DNA of 64,000 bases from Lachnospiraceae bacterium (GCA_017427775.1 JAFRSD010000002.1:1-64000), one strand, 5' to 3'; shown: positions 46,365 through 57,227, counted from the stretch's first letter. A program made the numbers and translations. The notes: generated by a model from the letters alone, not told the origin.

Positions 46365-46464
46365 TCTTTGCTGCTTTTTAATTCCGGATCCTTTGAAGCA
46401 AGCGATTCTTCGGATCAAACTCTCTTCGAATCGTGCTGCATAATCCATATATCCCGTCGAAGCC

Positions 46465-47274
46465 TCAGCTGCCTTCTCCGCCTTCCGTCGTTTCGGTTCC
46501 GGAATTGCCTTCTCCGGACTCTCCGCTTTCACCGGATTCCTCCGAAGAACCGTGCGGCATAACAACCTTGTTGACCGGCGCGTCTGTAACCGCTACTTTC
46601 TTGCCGTTTCTTGCCGTCTTTACATCGGCCTTAAACTGTTCCCAGTTGGTCTCATTGATAAAGAACAGCGGGCACGAAACCTGGTTCTTATCATAGTGAC
46701 GGAACACCTTCTTCTCGGTAAGTTTATATTCCTTACAAAGCGTTGCTACCAGCTTGCAAAGACTGGTATAAGTTGCGGCGCTCATCGATCCGTCTTCGCC
46801 CGTGATACAATATTCAATCGACAACGAATGGAATTTGACGGTTCCCGCAATCGCAAGCGCGATCTCATCGGTCGGAATGCACTGGTAGATCGTACCGTCC
46901 AGATCGACGATAAAGTGCATGCTCTGCCGCTCGTTATCGTTCTTCTTCGTCTTCAGACTCTCATAATAATCGCGCTGTGCCTGTGCGGTCTTTCCGACCG
47001 TATTATTCGAATGAATGATGATCTCATCAATCGAATCAAGCTTCTCGCCGCATCTTGCGTACCGGCTGATGGAAAGCAGACTCTGCTTGACCGGAACGTC
47101 TCCTGCCTTTTCAATGATCCCGCCGCCTCTGTGATGGAATATAGCGGTTATGAGCTTAACCAACACGATCAGGACCAAAAGGGCAATCACGCAGAAACCG
47201 GCAAGAAGGGCATATCTCTGAATCAGCTTCTTTCTGCGGCGCCTGCGGCGCCACTCTGCCTTACTCATTACCAT
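46465..47274 (-). CDS. Membrane-anchored N-acetylmuramoyl-L-alanine amidase (Amidase_2)
   Basis: Expected to cut the amide bond between muramic acid and the stem peptide. 269 residues: a very basic N-terminus (residues 9-16), one membrane helix (20-45), then an Amidase_2/PGRP domain with zinc ligands IIIHSNN (His 88), FRHYDKN (His 193) and VSCPLF (Cys 201), plus HFIVDLDGTIYQC. Domain faces outside. The C-terminal 30 residues are Ser/Gly/Glu repeats. The ATG at 47274 follows AGGGGGA with an 8-nt gap; another ATG two codons later is possible. It follows guaB, separated by two hairpins. Confidence 0.88.
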   Translation of the reverse strand: MVMSKAEWRRRRRRKKLIQRYALLAGFCVIALLVLIVLVKLITAIFHHRGGGIIEKAGDVPVKQSLLSISRYARCGEKLDSIDEIIIHSNNTVGKTAQAQRDYYESLKTKKNDNERQSMHFIVDLDGTIYQCIPTDEIALAIAGTVKFHSLSIEYCITGEDGSMSAATYTSLCKLVATLCKEYKLTEKKVFRHYDKNQVSCPLFFINETNWEQFKADVKTARNGKKVAVTDAPVNKVVMPHGSSEESGESGESGEGNSGTETTEGGEGS

Positions 47275-47296
47275 AAACGGTATCCCCCTGAATCAA

Positions 47297-47350
47297 ACGG
47301 TTCGTAACCGTTCTTTGAGCATGCCGGATCCCGAAGAATCCGGCATGCTC
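47297..47350 (-). other. Two tandem hairpins between guaB and amidase gene
   Basis: First (47317-47350): GAGCATGCCGGAT-8 nt-ATCCGGCATGCTC, a perfect 13-bp stem just after guaB. Second (47297-47313): AACGGTT-3 nt-AACCGTT. Neither has a run of T on the minus strand. They may stabilise guaB mRNA or form a weak terminator. Confidence 0.6.
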
Positions 47351-47358
47351 CTCAAATA

Positions 47359-48828
<1,470 letters not shown>

Positions 48829-48837
48829 TTATTGTAA

Positions 48838-49383
48838 TCAATCTTTGTCCGCCTTCTTAACCGGCGTGTATTCCACCTTCCTGGGGGATTTCTTCTTCAT
48901 GTAGGTTAAGAAATTGTCGTCAGGCTCGAAGAGAATCTTCTCCTGCCCTTTCTCCGCCTTCAAAAAGATCGCATAAACATCGCGTCCGGCAACCTGCGAA
49001 GTATAATCCGCCGCCTTCAGATTCAGATGCTTATACCCGTCCAGGGAATGGGAATCAACAGGCGCAACGATCTCAATCTTGTCCATGTCAAAGCGTCTCA
49101 GATGCTTACGCGTGGAGCCGCTGTACATCACATCGATATCGATCTGCCCGTCAACAAAAATATATTCGAATTCCTTACGGAATTTCGGCCACATACTGAG
49201 CGCGAAGAAAAATGCTCCGATCAAAAGGGCAAAGCCCAGAAACTGCAGCACGCCCGTCAGCAAAAGCGCGATCAAAGCGCTTACAAGAACGGCAAATACA
49301 AGAAGGGATTTTAAAAGGATTTCTCCGGCCGTTCCGCCTCTCCGCTTTACAACACATTCCGTGTAATTACTCTCTCCTACCAT
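48838..49383 (-). CDS. DUF6106-like membrane protein
   Basis: 181 residues, cytosolic N-terminus (MVGESNYTECVVKRRG), two close membrane helices (about 23-65), and a soluble domain with YIFVDGQIDIDVMYSG then RRFDMDKIEIVAPVDS. It matches my memory of the DUF6106 family of Clostridia; function unknown. The conserved VDGQIDID region suggests a small beta-rich domain facing the cytosol. AAGGAG precedes the ATG. It lies between guaB and the DUF6062 gene, all facing the same way. Confidence 0.75.
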   Translation of the reverse strand: MVGESNYTECVVKRRGGTAGEILLKSLLVFAVLVSALIALLLTGVLQFLGFALLIGAFFFALSMWPKFRKEFEYIFVDGQIDIDVMYSGSTRKHLRRFDMDKIEIVAPVDSHSLDGYKHLNLKAADYTSQVAGRDVYAIFLKAEKGQEKILFEPDDNFLTYMKKKSPRKVEYTPVKKADKD

Positions 49384-49429
49384 ACTTCTCCTTCCCGGTC
49401 ACCCGGTAACCAAAGAGGCTCCCGCCCCG

Positions 49430-50158
49430 TTATTTCTTCTTCGCTTCCTCGACAAATATGCCATTTGTCTTCTGAATCGCGCGGATCAGCGCGTCCTTTG
49501 AGTTCTTCCAGTCCGCATCGGCGTTCCGGTAGTCGAACTTGTCCGTGAACCACTCGAGTTCATCGCGTACGCGCTTGAAGTTCTCCACGGTAAGCCGGCT
49601 CATAACCGACACGAATTCATCGAGGTATTTCGCGCTTAACGACTTCGGCGCAAGGCGGTGCAATTCCCCGTAATGCTTTAAGCAGAAGCCCTTGGCGCGG
49701 GCAAATTTGTCACGGAATACGCTGTCATTCTCATAGAGATAAAAGATCGTTGCCAGATACCGCTCGTACGAATGCGCCATGCGGTCACACACGTAACAGG
49801 ATGTCTGCTGCTCTTCCGTATAGGTAAACACGGGATCCGATTCCGCCTTGCCGAACAGCGGCGCTTTCTTCACCTTTGTCTGCGAAAGCTTCTCGAGCGT
49901 CTTCAGCTGCCTGTCCATGTAGGTAAGCATCATCAGCCCGAGTCCGAGACGGTTCTGGTTCTTATAAAGAAGCGGCAGGTGATTTCCGCAGAAGCCGACC
50001 TTATCGGTCTCCATGCGGACATCGTCTTCCATGTAGCTTGCGCCCATGACGAAATCGATGGCGTCGCTCTGCAGCTTGTTGTACATAAAGCAGACCGGGC
50101 ACTCGCAATCCGCGTCAAACGCGTCGTTTACGGGTATGGAATACAGCTGTTCTTTCAT
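49430..50158 (-). CDS. DUF6062-like protein with Cys-x-x-Cys motifs
   Basis: 242 residues, soluble. Cys/His pairs stand out: CECPVCFMY, FCGNHLPLLY, SCYVCDRM, FCLKHYGELH, in the pattern of two CxxC and two C-x-x-H motifs that could bind zinc. The rest is helical. It matches my memory of DUF6062; no function is known. The ATG at 50158 follows AAGGAG at 8-nt spacing; the longer start lacks a site. Lies 36 nt after glnS. Confidence 0.75.
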   Translation of the reverse strand: MKEQLYSIPVNDAFDADCECPVCFMYNKLQSDAIDFVMGASYMEDDVRMETDKVGFCGNHLPLLYKNQNRLGLGLMMLTYMDRQLKTLEKLSQTKVKKAPLFGKAESDPVFTYTEEQQTSCYVCDRMAHSYERYLATIFYLYENDSVFRDKFARAKGFCLKHYGELHRLAPKSLSAKYLDEFVSVMSRLTVENFKRVRDELEWFTDKFDYRNADADWKNSKDALIRAIQKTNGIFVEEAKKK

Positions 50159-50194
50159 GCTTACCGCTCCTTTCAAAGAGAATGACGACCTATA

Positions 50195-51898
50195 CTATTG
50201 CGGCTTATATCCGCTCTTCATCGAACAGATACGGTTGAATACGAGTTTCTCGGGACCGGAATCCTTACAGTCCACACAGAAATACCCGTTTCTCAGGAAC
50301 TGGAACGTTTCAAATGCTTTCGCGCCTGCAACGGAAGGCTCCAGGAAACTCTCGCGGACAATAAGCGAGTTCGGGTTAACGTTAACCTTTCCGGTCTCCT
50401 CGTCATACACGCCCTTTTCCTCGTCTACAAGGTTCTCGTAAAGGCGTACCGTTGCGGAAACCGCCGTCTTAGCATATACCCAGTGGATGGTTCCCTTAAC
50501 CTTACGGTCCGCACATTCTCCGCCCTTGGTTGCGGGATCGTAGGTACAATGAACGCAGGTTACATTGCCGTTCTCATCGGTATCATAGCCGGTACAGCGG
50601 ACAAAGTAGGCGCCCATCAGACGGACCTCATTGCCGGGGAACAGGCGGAAATACTTCTTCGGAGGTTCCGGCATGAAGTCTTCTTTCTCGATATACAGCT
50701 CGCGGCCGAACGGAACCGTACGGCTTCCGAGCTCTTCGTTCTCGGGATTATTCGAAACCGTAACTTCCTCGGTAGCATTCTCGGGATAGTTATCGATCAC
50801 AAGCTTAACCGGATCGACAACCGCCATGATACGCGGCTTCTTCAGCTTGAGGTTCTCACGGATACAATATTCAAGCATCGCGTAATCCGAAACGGAATTG
50901 CTCTTCGATACGCCGCTCAGTTCCATAAACAGCTTCAGGGATTCCGGCGTAAAACCGCGGCGGCGGAGCGCAGCGATCGTTACGAGACGGGGGTCATCCC
51001 ATCCGTCCACCGTATGCTCCTCAACCAGTTTCTTAATGTAACGCTTGCCGGTAACGACATTCTTCAGATACATCTTGGCAAATTCAATCTGCTTCGGCGT
51101 ATCCTCAGGCGTCTTCTTATAACCGCACTCGATCATAACCCAGTCATAAAGCGGGCGGTGATCCTCAAATTCAAGCGTGCAGATGGAATGCGTGATTCCT
51201 TCCACGGCATCCTCGATCGGATGAGCAAAATCGTACATCGGATAGATGCACCACTGATCGCCGGTGTTGTGGTGCGTCATACGCGCCACGCGGTAGATGA
51301 CGGGGTCACGCATATTGATGTTCGGCGAGGCCATGTCGATCTTGGCACGAAGTACCTTCGAACCGTCTTCGAACCGGCCGTTCTTCATGTCTTCGAAAAG
51401 CGCAAGGTTCTCTTCGATACTGCGGTTACGGTACGGGCTGTCCTTACCGGGCTCGGTAAGCGTTCCGCGGTACTCACGGATCTCGTCCGCCGAAAGGTCA
51501 CAGACAAATGCCTTGCCCTTCTTGATCAGTCTTACGGCAGCCTCATACATCTCTCCGAAATAGTTGCTCGCAAAAAACAAACGGTCCTCAAACTCCGCAC
51601 CGAGCCAGCGCACATCCGCAGCAATCGACTCCACGAACTCCGTCTTCTCTTTGGTCGGGTTCGTATCATCAAAGCGCAGATTGAACTTGCCACCGTACTT
51701 CTTTGCAAGACCGCAATTTAACAAAATGGATTTCGCGTGTCCGATGTGCAGATAGCCGTTCGGCTCCGGAGGGAACCGGGTGATGACAGTGCTGCAGCGG
51801 CCTTCCGCCAAATCCTTCTCAATGATCATTTCTATAAAGTTTTTGGATACGCTTTCCTCGTTATTCTCTTCGCTCAAAACGTTCCGAATCTCGTTCAT
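50195..51898 (-). CDS. glnS: Glutaminyl-tRNA synthetase
   Basis: Charges tRNA-Gln directly. 567 residues. Class I HIGH motif in [31 protein letters not shown]; GlnRS-specific [19 protein letters not shown]; and [19 protein letters not shown] before the anticodon-binding domain. The spot of the KMSKS loop reads VVTGKRYIK, so the motif is not canonical. C-terminal beta-barrels include the Cys-containing [21 protein letters not shown]. Many Firmicutes lack GlnRS and use Glu-tRNA-Gln amidation, so this may be an ancient transfer. The ATG follows GGGAGG. Confidence 0.97.
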   Translation of the reverse strand: MNEIRNVLSEENNEESVSKNFIEMIIEKDLAEGRCSTVITRFPPEPNGYLHIGHAKSILLNCGLAKKYGGKFNLRFDDTNPTKEKTEFVESIAADVRWLGAEFEDRLFFASNYFGEMYEAAVRLIKKGKAFVCDLSADEIREYRGTLTEPGKDSPYRNRSIEENLALFEDMKNGRFEDGSKVLRAKIDMASPNINMRDPVIYRVARMTHHNTGDQWCIYPMYDFAHPIEDAVEGITHSICTLEFEDHRPLYDWVMIECGYKKTPEDTPKQIEFAKMYLKNVVTGKRYIKKLVEEHTVDGWDDPRLVTIAALRRRGFTPESLKLFMELSGVSKSNSVSDYAMLEYCIRENLKLKKPRIMAVVDPVKLVIDNYPENATEEVTVSNNPENEELGSRTVPFGRELYIEKEDFMPEPPKKYFRLFPGNEVRLMGAYFVRCTGYDTDENGNVTCVHCTYDPATKGGECADRKVKGTIHWVYAKTAVSATVRLYENLVDEEKGVYDEETGKVNVNPNSLIVRESFLEPSVAGAKAFETFQFLRNGYFCVDCKDSGPEKLVFNRICSMKSGYKPQ

Positions 51899-52049
51899 AA
51901 ACGGCCTCCCGGATCGGTGTTTCCACCAAATAGAAATATTTAACCAATTCTATCACAATTGTCTCGGAAATGGAATAGCCATTTTGCATAAATTACGGAA
52001 AATGAAGCACCCAAAAATCGACATTCCCGCACCCGCTTCCGACTGTATC

Positions 52050-52076
52050 AAAAAAGCGGGGACACACTGTCCCCGC
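52050..52076 (-). terminator. Terminator after Gly-rich membrane protein gene
   Basis: Minus strand GCGGGGACA-GTG-TGTCCCCGC (9-bp perfect stem), followed by TTTTTT. It ends the LCP-HD-GYP-Gly-rich unit. Confidence 0.93.
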
Positions 52077-52082
52077 ACTTTC

Positions 52083-52553
52083 TCAATGACTGCCCTGCTG
52101 CATCTGCTCTTCGTTCTCGTACATGTTCTTCTTCGCGGAATACGGATTCACGCGCTTGCCGTTCTTCTTGCCGGACGGCTGTGATTCCGTCGTCTTTCCG
52201 TCGTATTTGTCCATCAGCTGCTGCGTCTCAAGGTCTCCGAAGGTCTCAAGCGGCGCGTGGAGGATTTCCTGCTTCCGCTCTTCTTCCTTGCGCTTTTCTT
52301 CTTTCTTCGCCGCCCAGATGGCAATTCCGATCAGGGAAAGGATCAAAACGACAAATCCGACGATTGCAACGATGGAAACGACTTTCAGAACGGAAAGCAC
52401 CGAAGCCAGCGCGCCGGTCGCGTCCGCTCTGTCACCGAAGAAGTAGATCAGACAGAATATGATAAGGCCCGCAGTCGCCAGCGAGATTCCGCCTTTTCCT
52501 CCGTCTCCGCCTGCACCGCCGCCTGCTCTTCCTGCTCCGCCTCTTCCGTACAT
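52083..52553 (-). CDS. Small membrane protein with Gly-rich N-terminus
   Basis: 156 residues of unknown function. Residues 1-22 are Gly/Arg/Ala-rich (MYGRGGAGRAGGGAGGDGGK), followed by two membrane helices (about 24-40 and 55-82), then a charged helix (AKKEEKRKEEERKQEI) and a polar C-terminus. No family recognised. AAGGAG precedes the ATG. It follows the HD-GYP gene by 39 nt and ends at a strong terminator. Confidence 0.75.
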   Translation of the reverse strand: MYGRGGAGRAGGGAGGDGGKGGISLATAGLIIFCLIYFFGDRADATGALASVLSVLKVVSIVAIVGFVVLILSLIGIAIWAAKKEEKRKEEERKQEILHAPLETFGDLETQQLMDKYDGKTTESQPSGKKNGKRVNPYSAKKNMYENEEQMQQGSH

Positions 52554-52592
52554 GTTCCTTCTCCTTTCTCCCTTCCGGGAACCGTTACGATC

Positions 52593-54479
52593 CTAACGGT
52601 ATTTCCGATAAATGTGAAAATAAAAGTCTTCTCTGGCTTCTTTCGAAGTAATCTTTCCAAGCTGCTTGTATAATGCCTTATTGCCGCGTATAAAATCGAT
52701 GATCTCCGGGTTATAGCGCGTTCCCTTCAATTCTTCGAATTCCGCGAAAACGCGGTCAAAATCGCGTCCCTTCAAATAATTCCGTCCGTATACGTCGGTC
52801 GCCGCATCCATCGAGTCGCATATGGTCAGGATGTCGGTGAGAATCCGGTATTTGGATGCGTGATTATCATAATCCGAAGGATAACCGGACTTACCGTCAT
52901 AACTCTTATGATGACCGAGTACGATATCCCCGTACTGTGATAAGATCGGACTCCGCTTCACAATGTCATAGCTCCACTGTGAATGCTTTTTGATCAGTTC
53001 AAACTCCAGTGCGGAGATGGAACGGATCTGGGTGTTGATGATCGTCGCGATACGGATCTTACCGATATCGTGCACGCGTGCCGCATTGTATAAAAACAGT
53101 GCAAGATCTTCCTTCCGGGCATGCACGTCTTCGGGTTTATCGACGCCGAGCACCTCATAAAACAGCTCCGGTCTCTCGTCCGTCAGTGGGTCAAGTATGG
53201 CCTGCGTCAGCTTTGCCGCCATGATTGAATGGATCAGCGTTGCGAGCTGACGGTTCATCATCAGCGTATCGATAAATTCGATTGCCATCCCCTCGTCATC
53301 GATGAACTCGATCACGTCATAAAGAAGGTGGAACAGGCAGTAATCCATGTTCTCCCTTCCGGCGCATTCTCTCGGGATTGTCTCGATGTAACTCTTGATC
53401 TCATAGAGAATGCCGGCAGTCTGCTGCCGCTTCTGCGCTTCGGTCCGTTTCGAGGATGCCGCAACCATCTGCAGCAAAGGTCTCGTAAGAAGACAGATCA
53501 CGAAGAACCGCGACACGCCTTTATAGTCATACCATCCGATGGAGGCGAAATTCACTTTCTTACGAAGTGATTTCGTATACGGATACAGAAGATCAAAACA
53601 GGCATCGGCAGTCATCCGTCCCGAATAAAAAGCATATACAATGCTTGCCATGAACAGCTTCGGGTTCCGCTTTGCCGCCGGAAGCGCGGTCTGGCGCTCC
53701 AGCTCTTTCTCCAATAATCCGGATAACGATTTCTTACGTTTCTCCGGAACGCCTTCCCACCGAAGTGCCTGCATCAATATCACATGAAGCGCAAGACAGT
53801 CATGCAGGTATGTCGTAAATTCCTTATAGAAACCGGCAGGCAGGATATCCTTATACTTCTCCACTCCGGCCAGTTCGTTGTAACGCCTTACAATCTGCTC
53901 GGTATCGGGCTCGAGCATCTTGCACTCGCGGTCAAACAGGCTAAAACCCGTTTCCAGAATGGAAGTGACTTCCCGCAGAAACAGCTCGTCAACCGGCTGC
54001 GCTTCCCGAATCGCACGGATATCGGAAAGCCCCTTCATAACCTGCTTAGCCTCTTCAAGTGAATGCTCGCTGAACGGTCCGTCAACCGAGATATAGGCGT
54101 TATTGGCAAATGCGTACCGGCACATTCGTTCCGAAAAGCTGTCTCCGCGCTTTGCGTAGCGCTTCATCAGCATCCGTAAAACGGACGACTCCATAACCTC
54201 ATCGAAAAGAGCTCTGTCAAAGTACAATAACGCACCGTCGCGAAGGGCATCGGCCTCTGCGTCATCCGTTTCCCTTTCCCCCGAGGTATACGGTCTTATC
54301 ATCTCATTGATGTTCTTCTCCACCACGGAATGGGAAACACGGATCAGATTGGATTTACGAACCAGATGCTCTGTCCAGACCTGCTTATCGTCCGAAGAAA
54401 GCAAACGCTGCTCTTCCATATCAATTTCATTGATTCTGGCCAGATAATCGTTATAAAAATCGATAATGGACTGTGGCAC
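52593..54479 (-). CDS. HD-GYP domain phosphodiesterase with large N-terminal domain
   Basis: 628 residues. The last 190 are an HD-GYP domain: VHDIGKI (His-Asp about 470), LGHHKSYDGKSGYP (about 521-534), CDSMDAATDVYGRNY, so a c-di-GMP or similar cyclic nucleotide phosphodiesterase is likely. The first 430 residues are helical with no known sensor fold and no membrane helix. The start is GTG at 54479 after AAGGAGGTGA with 8-nt spacing; an upstream frame without a site is not used. It follows the LCP gene by 25 nt. Confidence 0.88.
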   Translation of the reverse strand: MPQSIIDFYNDYLARINEIDMEEQRLLSSDDKQVWTEHLVRKSNLIRVSHSVVEKNINEMIRPYTSGERETDDAEADALRDGALLYFDRALFDEVMESSVLRMLMKRYAKRGDSFSERMCRYAFANNAYISVDGPFSEHSLEEAKQVMKGLSDIRAIREAQPVDELFLREVTSILETGFSLFDRECKMLEPDTEQIVRRYNELAGVEKYKDILPAGFYKEFTTYLHDCLALHVILMQALRWEGVPEKRKKSLSGLLEKELERQTALPAAKRNPKLFMASIVYAFYSGRMTADACFDLLYPYTKSLRKKVNFASIGWYDYKGVSRFFVICLLTRPLLQMVAASSKRTEAQKRQQTAGILYEIKSYIETIPRECAGRENMDYCLFHLLYDVIEFIDDEGMAIEFIDTLMMNRQLATLIHSIMAAKLTQAILDPLTDERPELFYEVLGVDKPEDVHARKEDLALFLYNAARVHDIGKIRIATIINTQIRSISALEFELIKKHSQWSYDIVKRSPILSQYGDIVLGHHKSYDGKSGYPSDYDNHASKYRILTDILTICDSMDAATDVYGRNYLKGRDFDRVFAEFEELKGTRYNPEIIDFIRGNKALYKQLGKITSKEAREDFYFHIYRKYR

Positions 54480-54504
54480 CCGGTTCACCTCCTTCTTTCC
54501 GGAA

Positions 54505-56274
54505 TCAGTTGCCTCCCATAACGGCGCGCATTCTGTTGGCTGCCTCACGGGCCGTATTATAATTGATGTAACCGACGTAGAGTTTCATTCCCGGATAGGA
54601 ATAGCAATACTCATAACCGCCGCTCGTGGAAACAGAATACGTCTCAACGGTCCACGACGCGCCGTCGTCAATCTGCATGCGGGCCAGGCTCAACAACTGG
54701 TCGGTTGACAGACTGGTCTGCACGTTTCCGGAGATCGTTTCAAGAATCTTTTCATATTTTTTCAAAACTGCTGGCGTCTGCAGTTTATTGATGATGCCCT
54801 TAATGACTTCCATCTGGTTCTTTCCGCGTTGCAGGTCTCCCGCAGCAAAGGCCTTTCGTTCACGGGCAAATGCGAGAGCACTCTTTCCGTTCAAGTGATT
54901 AACACCCGCCGAAAACGAATAGCCTCCGGTCGTCGTGAAGGAATAAGCGGAATACACATCTATGCCTCCGAGAAGGCTTACAAACCGCTGAACGCTTGAG
55001 AAGTTTACACGGACATAATAATCAAGCTTAATGCCGTAAATATTCTGAAGCGTATTCATGGAAGCGCGTACACCGTAGATTCCGGCATGCGTCAGTTTAT
55101 CGTAATTGTTGCCGGTGACGCCGGGAATCTTGACATAAGCGTCACGCGGAATCGTTACAAGAAGTATCTTCTTCGTCTTCGGATTGACTGTCATAATGAT
55201 GTTGACATCACTCCGGCTTCTTGTGGAAATACCGCCATAGGTATCAATTCCGCTGATATATACCGTAAAATATTCTTCCGTAACATTCTTCGCGTCATTA
55301 CGATCCGGAAGCGGTGCCTCCGTCGGTGTCGGCTTCGGCGTTACCGGCGGTTTGGTCGGTCCCTGCGGTGTCGGTGTTACCGGCACTTTCGTCGGTGCTT
55401 TCGTCGGTACATCAGTCGGCGTCGGCTCTTCGCTCGGTGTAACCTCATCTGTGGGCGTAACCTCTTCCGTAGGCGTTATCTCCTGCGTCGGTCCGGGCTC
55501 TCCGCTCGGTCCCGGTTCTCCGCTCGGTCCGCCTTCTCCACCCGGGCCGGGTTCCCCGCCGGTCGGATCCGGCATGGGTGTGGGTGTCAGGTTCGAACGT
55601 TCAATCTCCGTATCGAAAGACAACTCGCCGAGAATCTTATAGTGTCCTGCAAAGCCTTCCACATACTCTTCTAACATCGGAACGAAGGCAGCGTCTGCTA
55701 TCATTGCGCGAATCTCGCCCTTCAACAAGGCTTGAGCAAGATCGTTATAATACTCCAGTTCACGAAGCGTCAGCTTCAGATTGTAGGTACGGGCTATGTA
55801 ATCGTATGCGGCAACAGAGTTGGCGTAATCCTGCGCCTTCTGAACGCCGTAGGTATAGCCGTTCGTATCGCTGATCACCTTCGCGGAGTCCTCCGCGCGA
55901 ACGATGACCGCAACCCCTTCGATATGAATCGTCTCAGTCGGTTCCTGTCCGGAAATCTTGTCGATGGTCTTCCGGGCGGGACGCAGATACGCGAGGGCCA
56001 GAATGCAGCCTATGATCCACAGAATTGCCCAGATTATGCCGAACGTGACACTGTTTCGCGTCTTTCGGACGACAAGCGCGCACACGCTCACGGTGAGAAC
56101 TACAACAAAGAACGCTCCGAGCTCGATCATGATCCTTTTCGGAAAGATCGGGAATTTGATCAATTCATAAAAGACAAGTCCCATGGCGATTGCCTGCAAC
56201 GCAAGGAATACAATTCCCGTGATGCGTCCGGCTTTACCGACTCTCTTGCGGCCTGCCTTTTTCCTTGTACTCAT
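54505..56274 (-). CDS. LCP (LytR-CpsA-Psr) family cell wall ligase
   Basis: 589 residues, predicted to attach wall polymers to peptidoglycan. Basic N-terminus, three membrane helices (about 17-39, 49-68, 76-97), an outside helical domain (about 118-228, LTLRELEYYNDLAQALLKGE) like a substrate-binding lobe, a Pro/Thr/Glu/Gly stalk (about 233-330), and the LCP catalytic domain: RSRSDVNIIMTVNPKTKKI, TIPRDAYVKIPG, NYDKLTHAGIYG, FARERKAFAAGDLQRGKNQ. The stalk is coded by short repeats near 55340-55575. The ATG at 56274 has GGAGC about 11 nt upstream. Confidence 0.93.
   Translation of the reverse strand: MSTRKKAGRKRVGKAGRITGIVFLALQAIAMGLVFYELIKFPIFPKRIMIELGAFFVVVLTVSVCALVVRKTRNSVTFGIIWAILWIIGCILALAYLRPARKTIDKISGQEPTETIHIEGVAVIVRAEDSAKVISDTNGYTYGVQKAQDYANSVAAYDYIARTYNLKLTLRELEYYNDLAQALLKGEIRAMIADAAFVPMLEEYVEGFAGHYKILGELSFDTEIERSNLTPTPMPDPTGGEPGPGGEGGPSGEPGPSGEPGPTQEITPTEEVTPTDEVTPSEEPTPTDVPTKAPTKVPVTPTPQGPTKPPVTPKPTPTEAPLPDRNDAKNVTEEYFTVYISGIDTYGGISTRSRSDVNIIMTVNPKTKKILLVTIPRDAYVKIPGVTGNNYDKLTHAGIYGVRASMNTLQNIYGIKLDYYVRVNFSSVQRFVSLLGGIDVYSAYSFTTTGGYSFSAGVNHLNGKSALAFARERKAFAAGDLQRGKNQMEVIKGIINKLQTPAVLKKYEKILETISGNVQTSLSTDQLLSLARMQIDDGASWTVETYSVSTSGGYEYCYSYPGMKLYVGYINYNTAREAANRMRAVMGGN
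55340..55575 (-). repeat. Low-complexity coding repeats for the LCP stalk
   Basis: Encodes GPSGEPGPSGEPGPT, then repeats of EEVTPTDEVTPS type and TKAPTKVPVTPTP. Likely a flexible wall-spanning stalk. Prone to length change. Confidence 0.85.
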
Positions 56275-56330
56275 CGTTAATATATGCTCCTAAATAATGT
56301 ATTATCAAAACATATTCTTTGACAAATACT

Positions 56331-56359
56331 ATTATACCACCGAATATGCAACGCATCAA
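56331..56359 (-). promoter_or_regulatory. SigA-type promoter of LCP gene
   Basis: Minus strand TTGATG (56354-56359), 17-nt spacer, TATAAT (56331-56336). It drives the LCP-HD-GYP-Gly-rich unit. Confidence 0.78.
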
Positions 56360-56446
56360 GTGAAACAAATGTGAAGAGCCCGCCCCGCGATTCCGATTGC
56401 CTAAAGAACCCGTCGAATAAATCAACACCGGATACTCCACGCCCCA

Positions 56447-56480
56447 TAAAAAAAGCAGGAGGCTTTTCGTCTCCTGCTTT
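56447..56480 (-). terminator. Terminator of the nagB-glmM-LbH unit
   Basis: Minus strand AAAGCAGGAG-9 nt-CTCCTGCTTT (10-bp perfect stem), followed by TTTTAT. Confidence 0.93.
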
Positions 56481-56489
56481 CCGATGTTT

Positions 56490-57167
56490 TTACTTTTTGC
56501 TTACGACTTCCACGCCTTTGCCGCTCTTAAAGATGCTCTCCGAAGGGATCACGCCGCGAACAGACGATGTCGGATAAACGTTTGAGTGGCTGCCGATCAC
56601 GGTACCCGGATTCAGAACGCTGTTGCATCCGACTTCCACGAAATCTCCGAGCATGGCTCCGAACTTCTTCAGACCGGTTTCAATACTGCCTTCCGCCGAT
56701 TTTACAACGACAAGCGTCTTGTCGCTCTTCACGTTCGAGGTTAAGGAACCGGCTCCCATGTGGGATTTGTACCCGAGAACGGAATCGCCGACATAATTGT
56801 AATGCGGCACCTGTACGCCGTCCGAAATGATCACGTTCTTAAGTTCTACGGAGTTGCCGACAACGCAGCCGTCGCCGACCAGTGCGCTTCCGCGGACAAA
56901 TGCGCCGTGTCTTACCTCGGTATTCTCACCGATGATGCACGGTGAGCCGATATATGCGGAAGGAAATACCTTCGCACTCTTCGCGATCCACACGCCTTCC
57001 TCGGGATGATCGTATTTCTCCGGATCAAGCGAAGCACCGACCGTAAGAATGATTTCCTTGATCTTCGGAAGAATCTCCCACGGATACGTTACCTGCGAAA
57101 GCCACGGCCACGCAAGCGTGTGTCCGGGCTCGTAAAGGTCCGCAACCTTCAATTGAATACTGCCCAT
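56490..57167 (-). CDS. Left-handed beta-helix (GlmU C-terminal-like) protein
   Basis: 225 residues. From about 60 on, hexapeptide repeats form a left-handed beta-helix: VWIAKSAKVFPSAYIGSP, ALVGDGCVVGNSVEL, YVGDSVLGYKSHMGAGSLTS. The last resembles the GlmU acetyltransferase segment with its YxGDxxxG and xIGAGTxTxNY. There is no N-terminal uridylyltransferase (Rossmann) domain. It follows glmM by 60 nt, so it may acetylate glucosamine-1-phosphate, the GlmM product; this is inference. AGAGAGG precedes the ATG. Confidence 0.8.
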   Translation of the reverse strand: MGSIQLKVADLYEPGHTLAWPWLSQVTYPWEILPKIKEIILTVGASLDPEKYDHPEEGVWIAKSAKVFPSAYIGSPCIIGENTEVRHGAFVRGSALVGDGCVVGNSVELKNVIISDGVQVPHYNYVGDSVLGYKSHMGAGSLTSNVKSDKTLVVVKSAEGSIETGLKKFGAMLGDFVEVGCNSVLNPGTVIGSHSNVYPTSSVRGVIPSESIFKSGKGVEVVSKK

Positions 57168-57227
57168 AGAATCCTCTCTTTCTTCCCGCGGAAAGGAAAC
57201 ACCTCCGCAGGCTGCCTTTCCGACTTC

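Noticed and set aside
50198-51721. 507-codon open frame opposite glnS
   Set aside because: Shadow; low-complexity composition and no family signs.
51905-51990. Promoter for glnS (TTCCAT-17-TAGAAT)
   Set aside because: The -10 is fair but the -35 is too poor to report.
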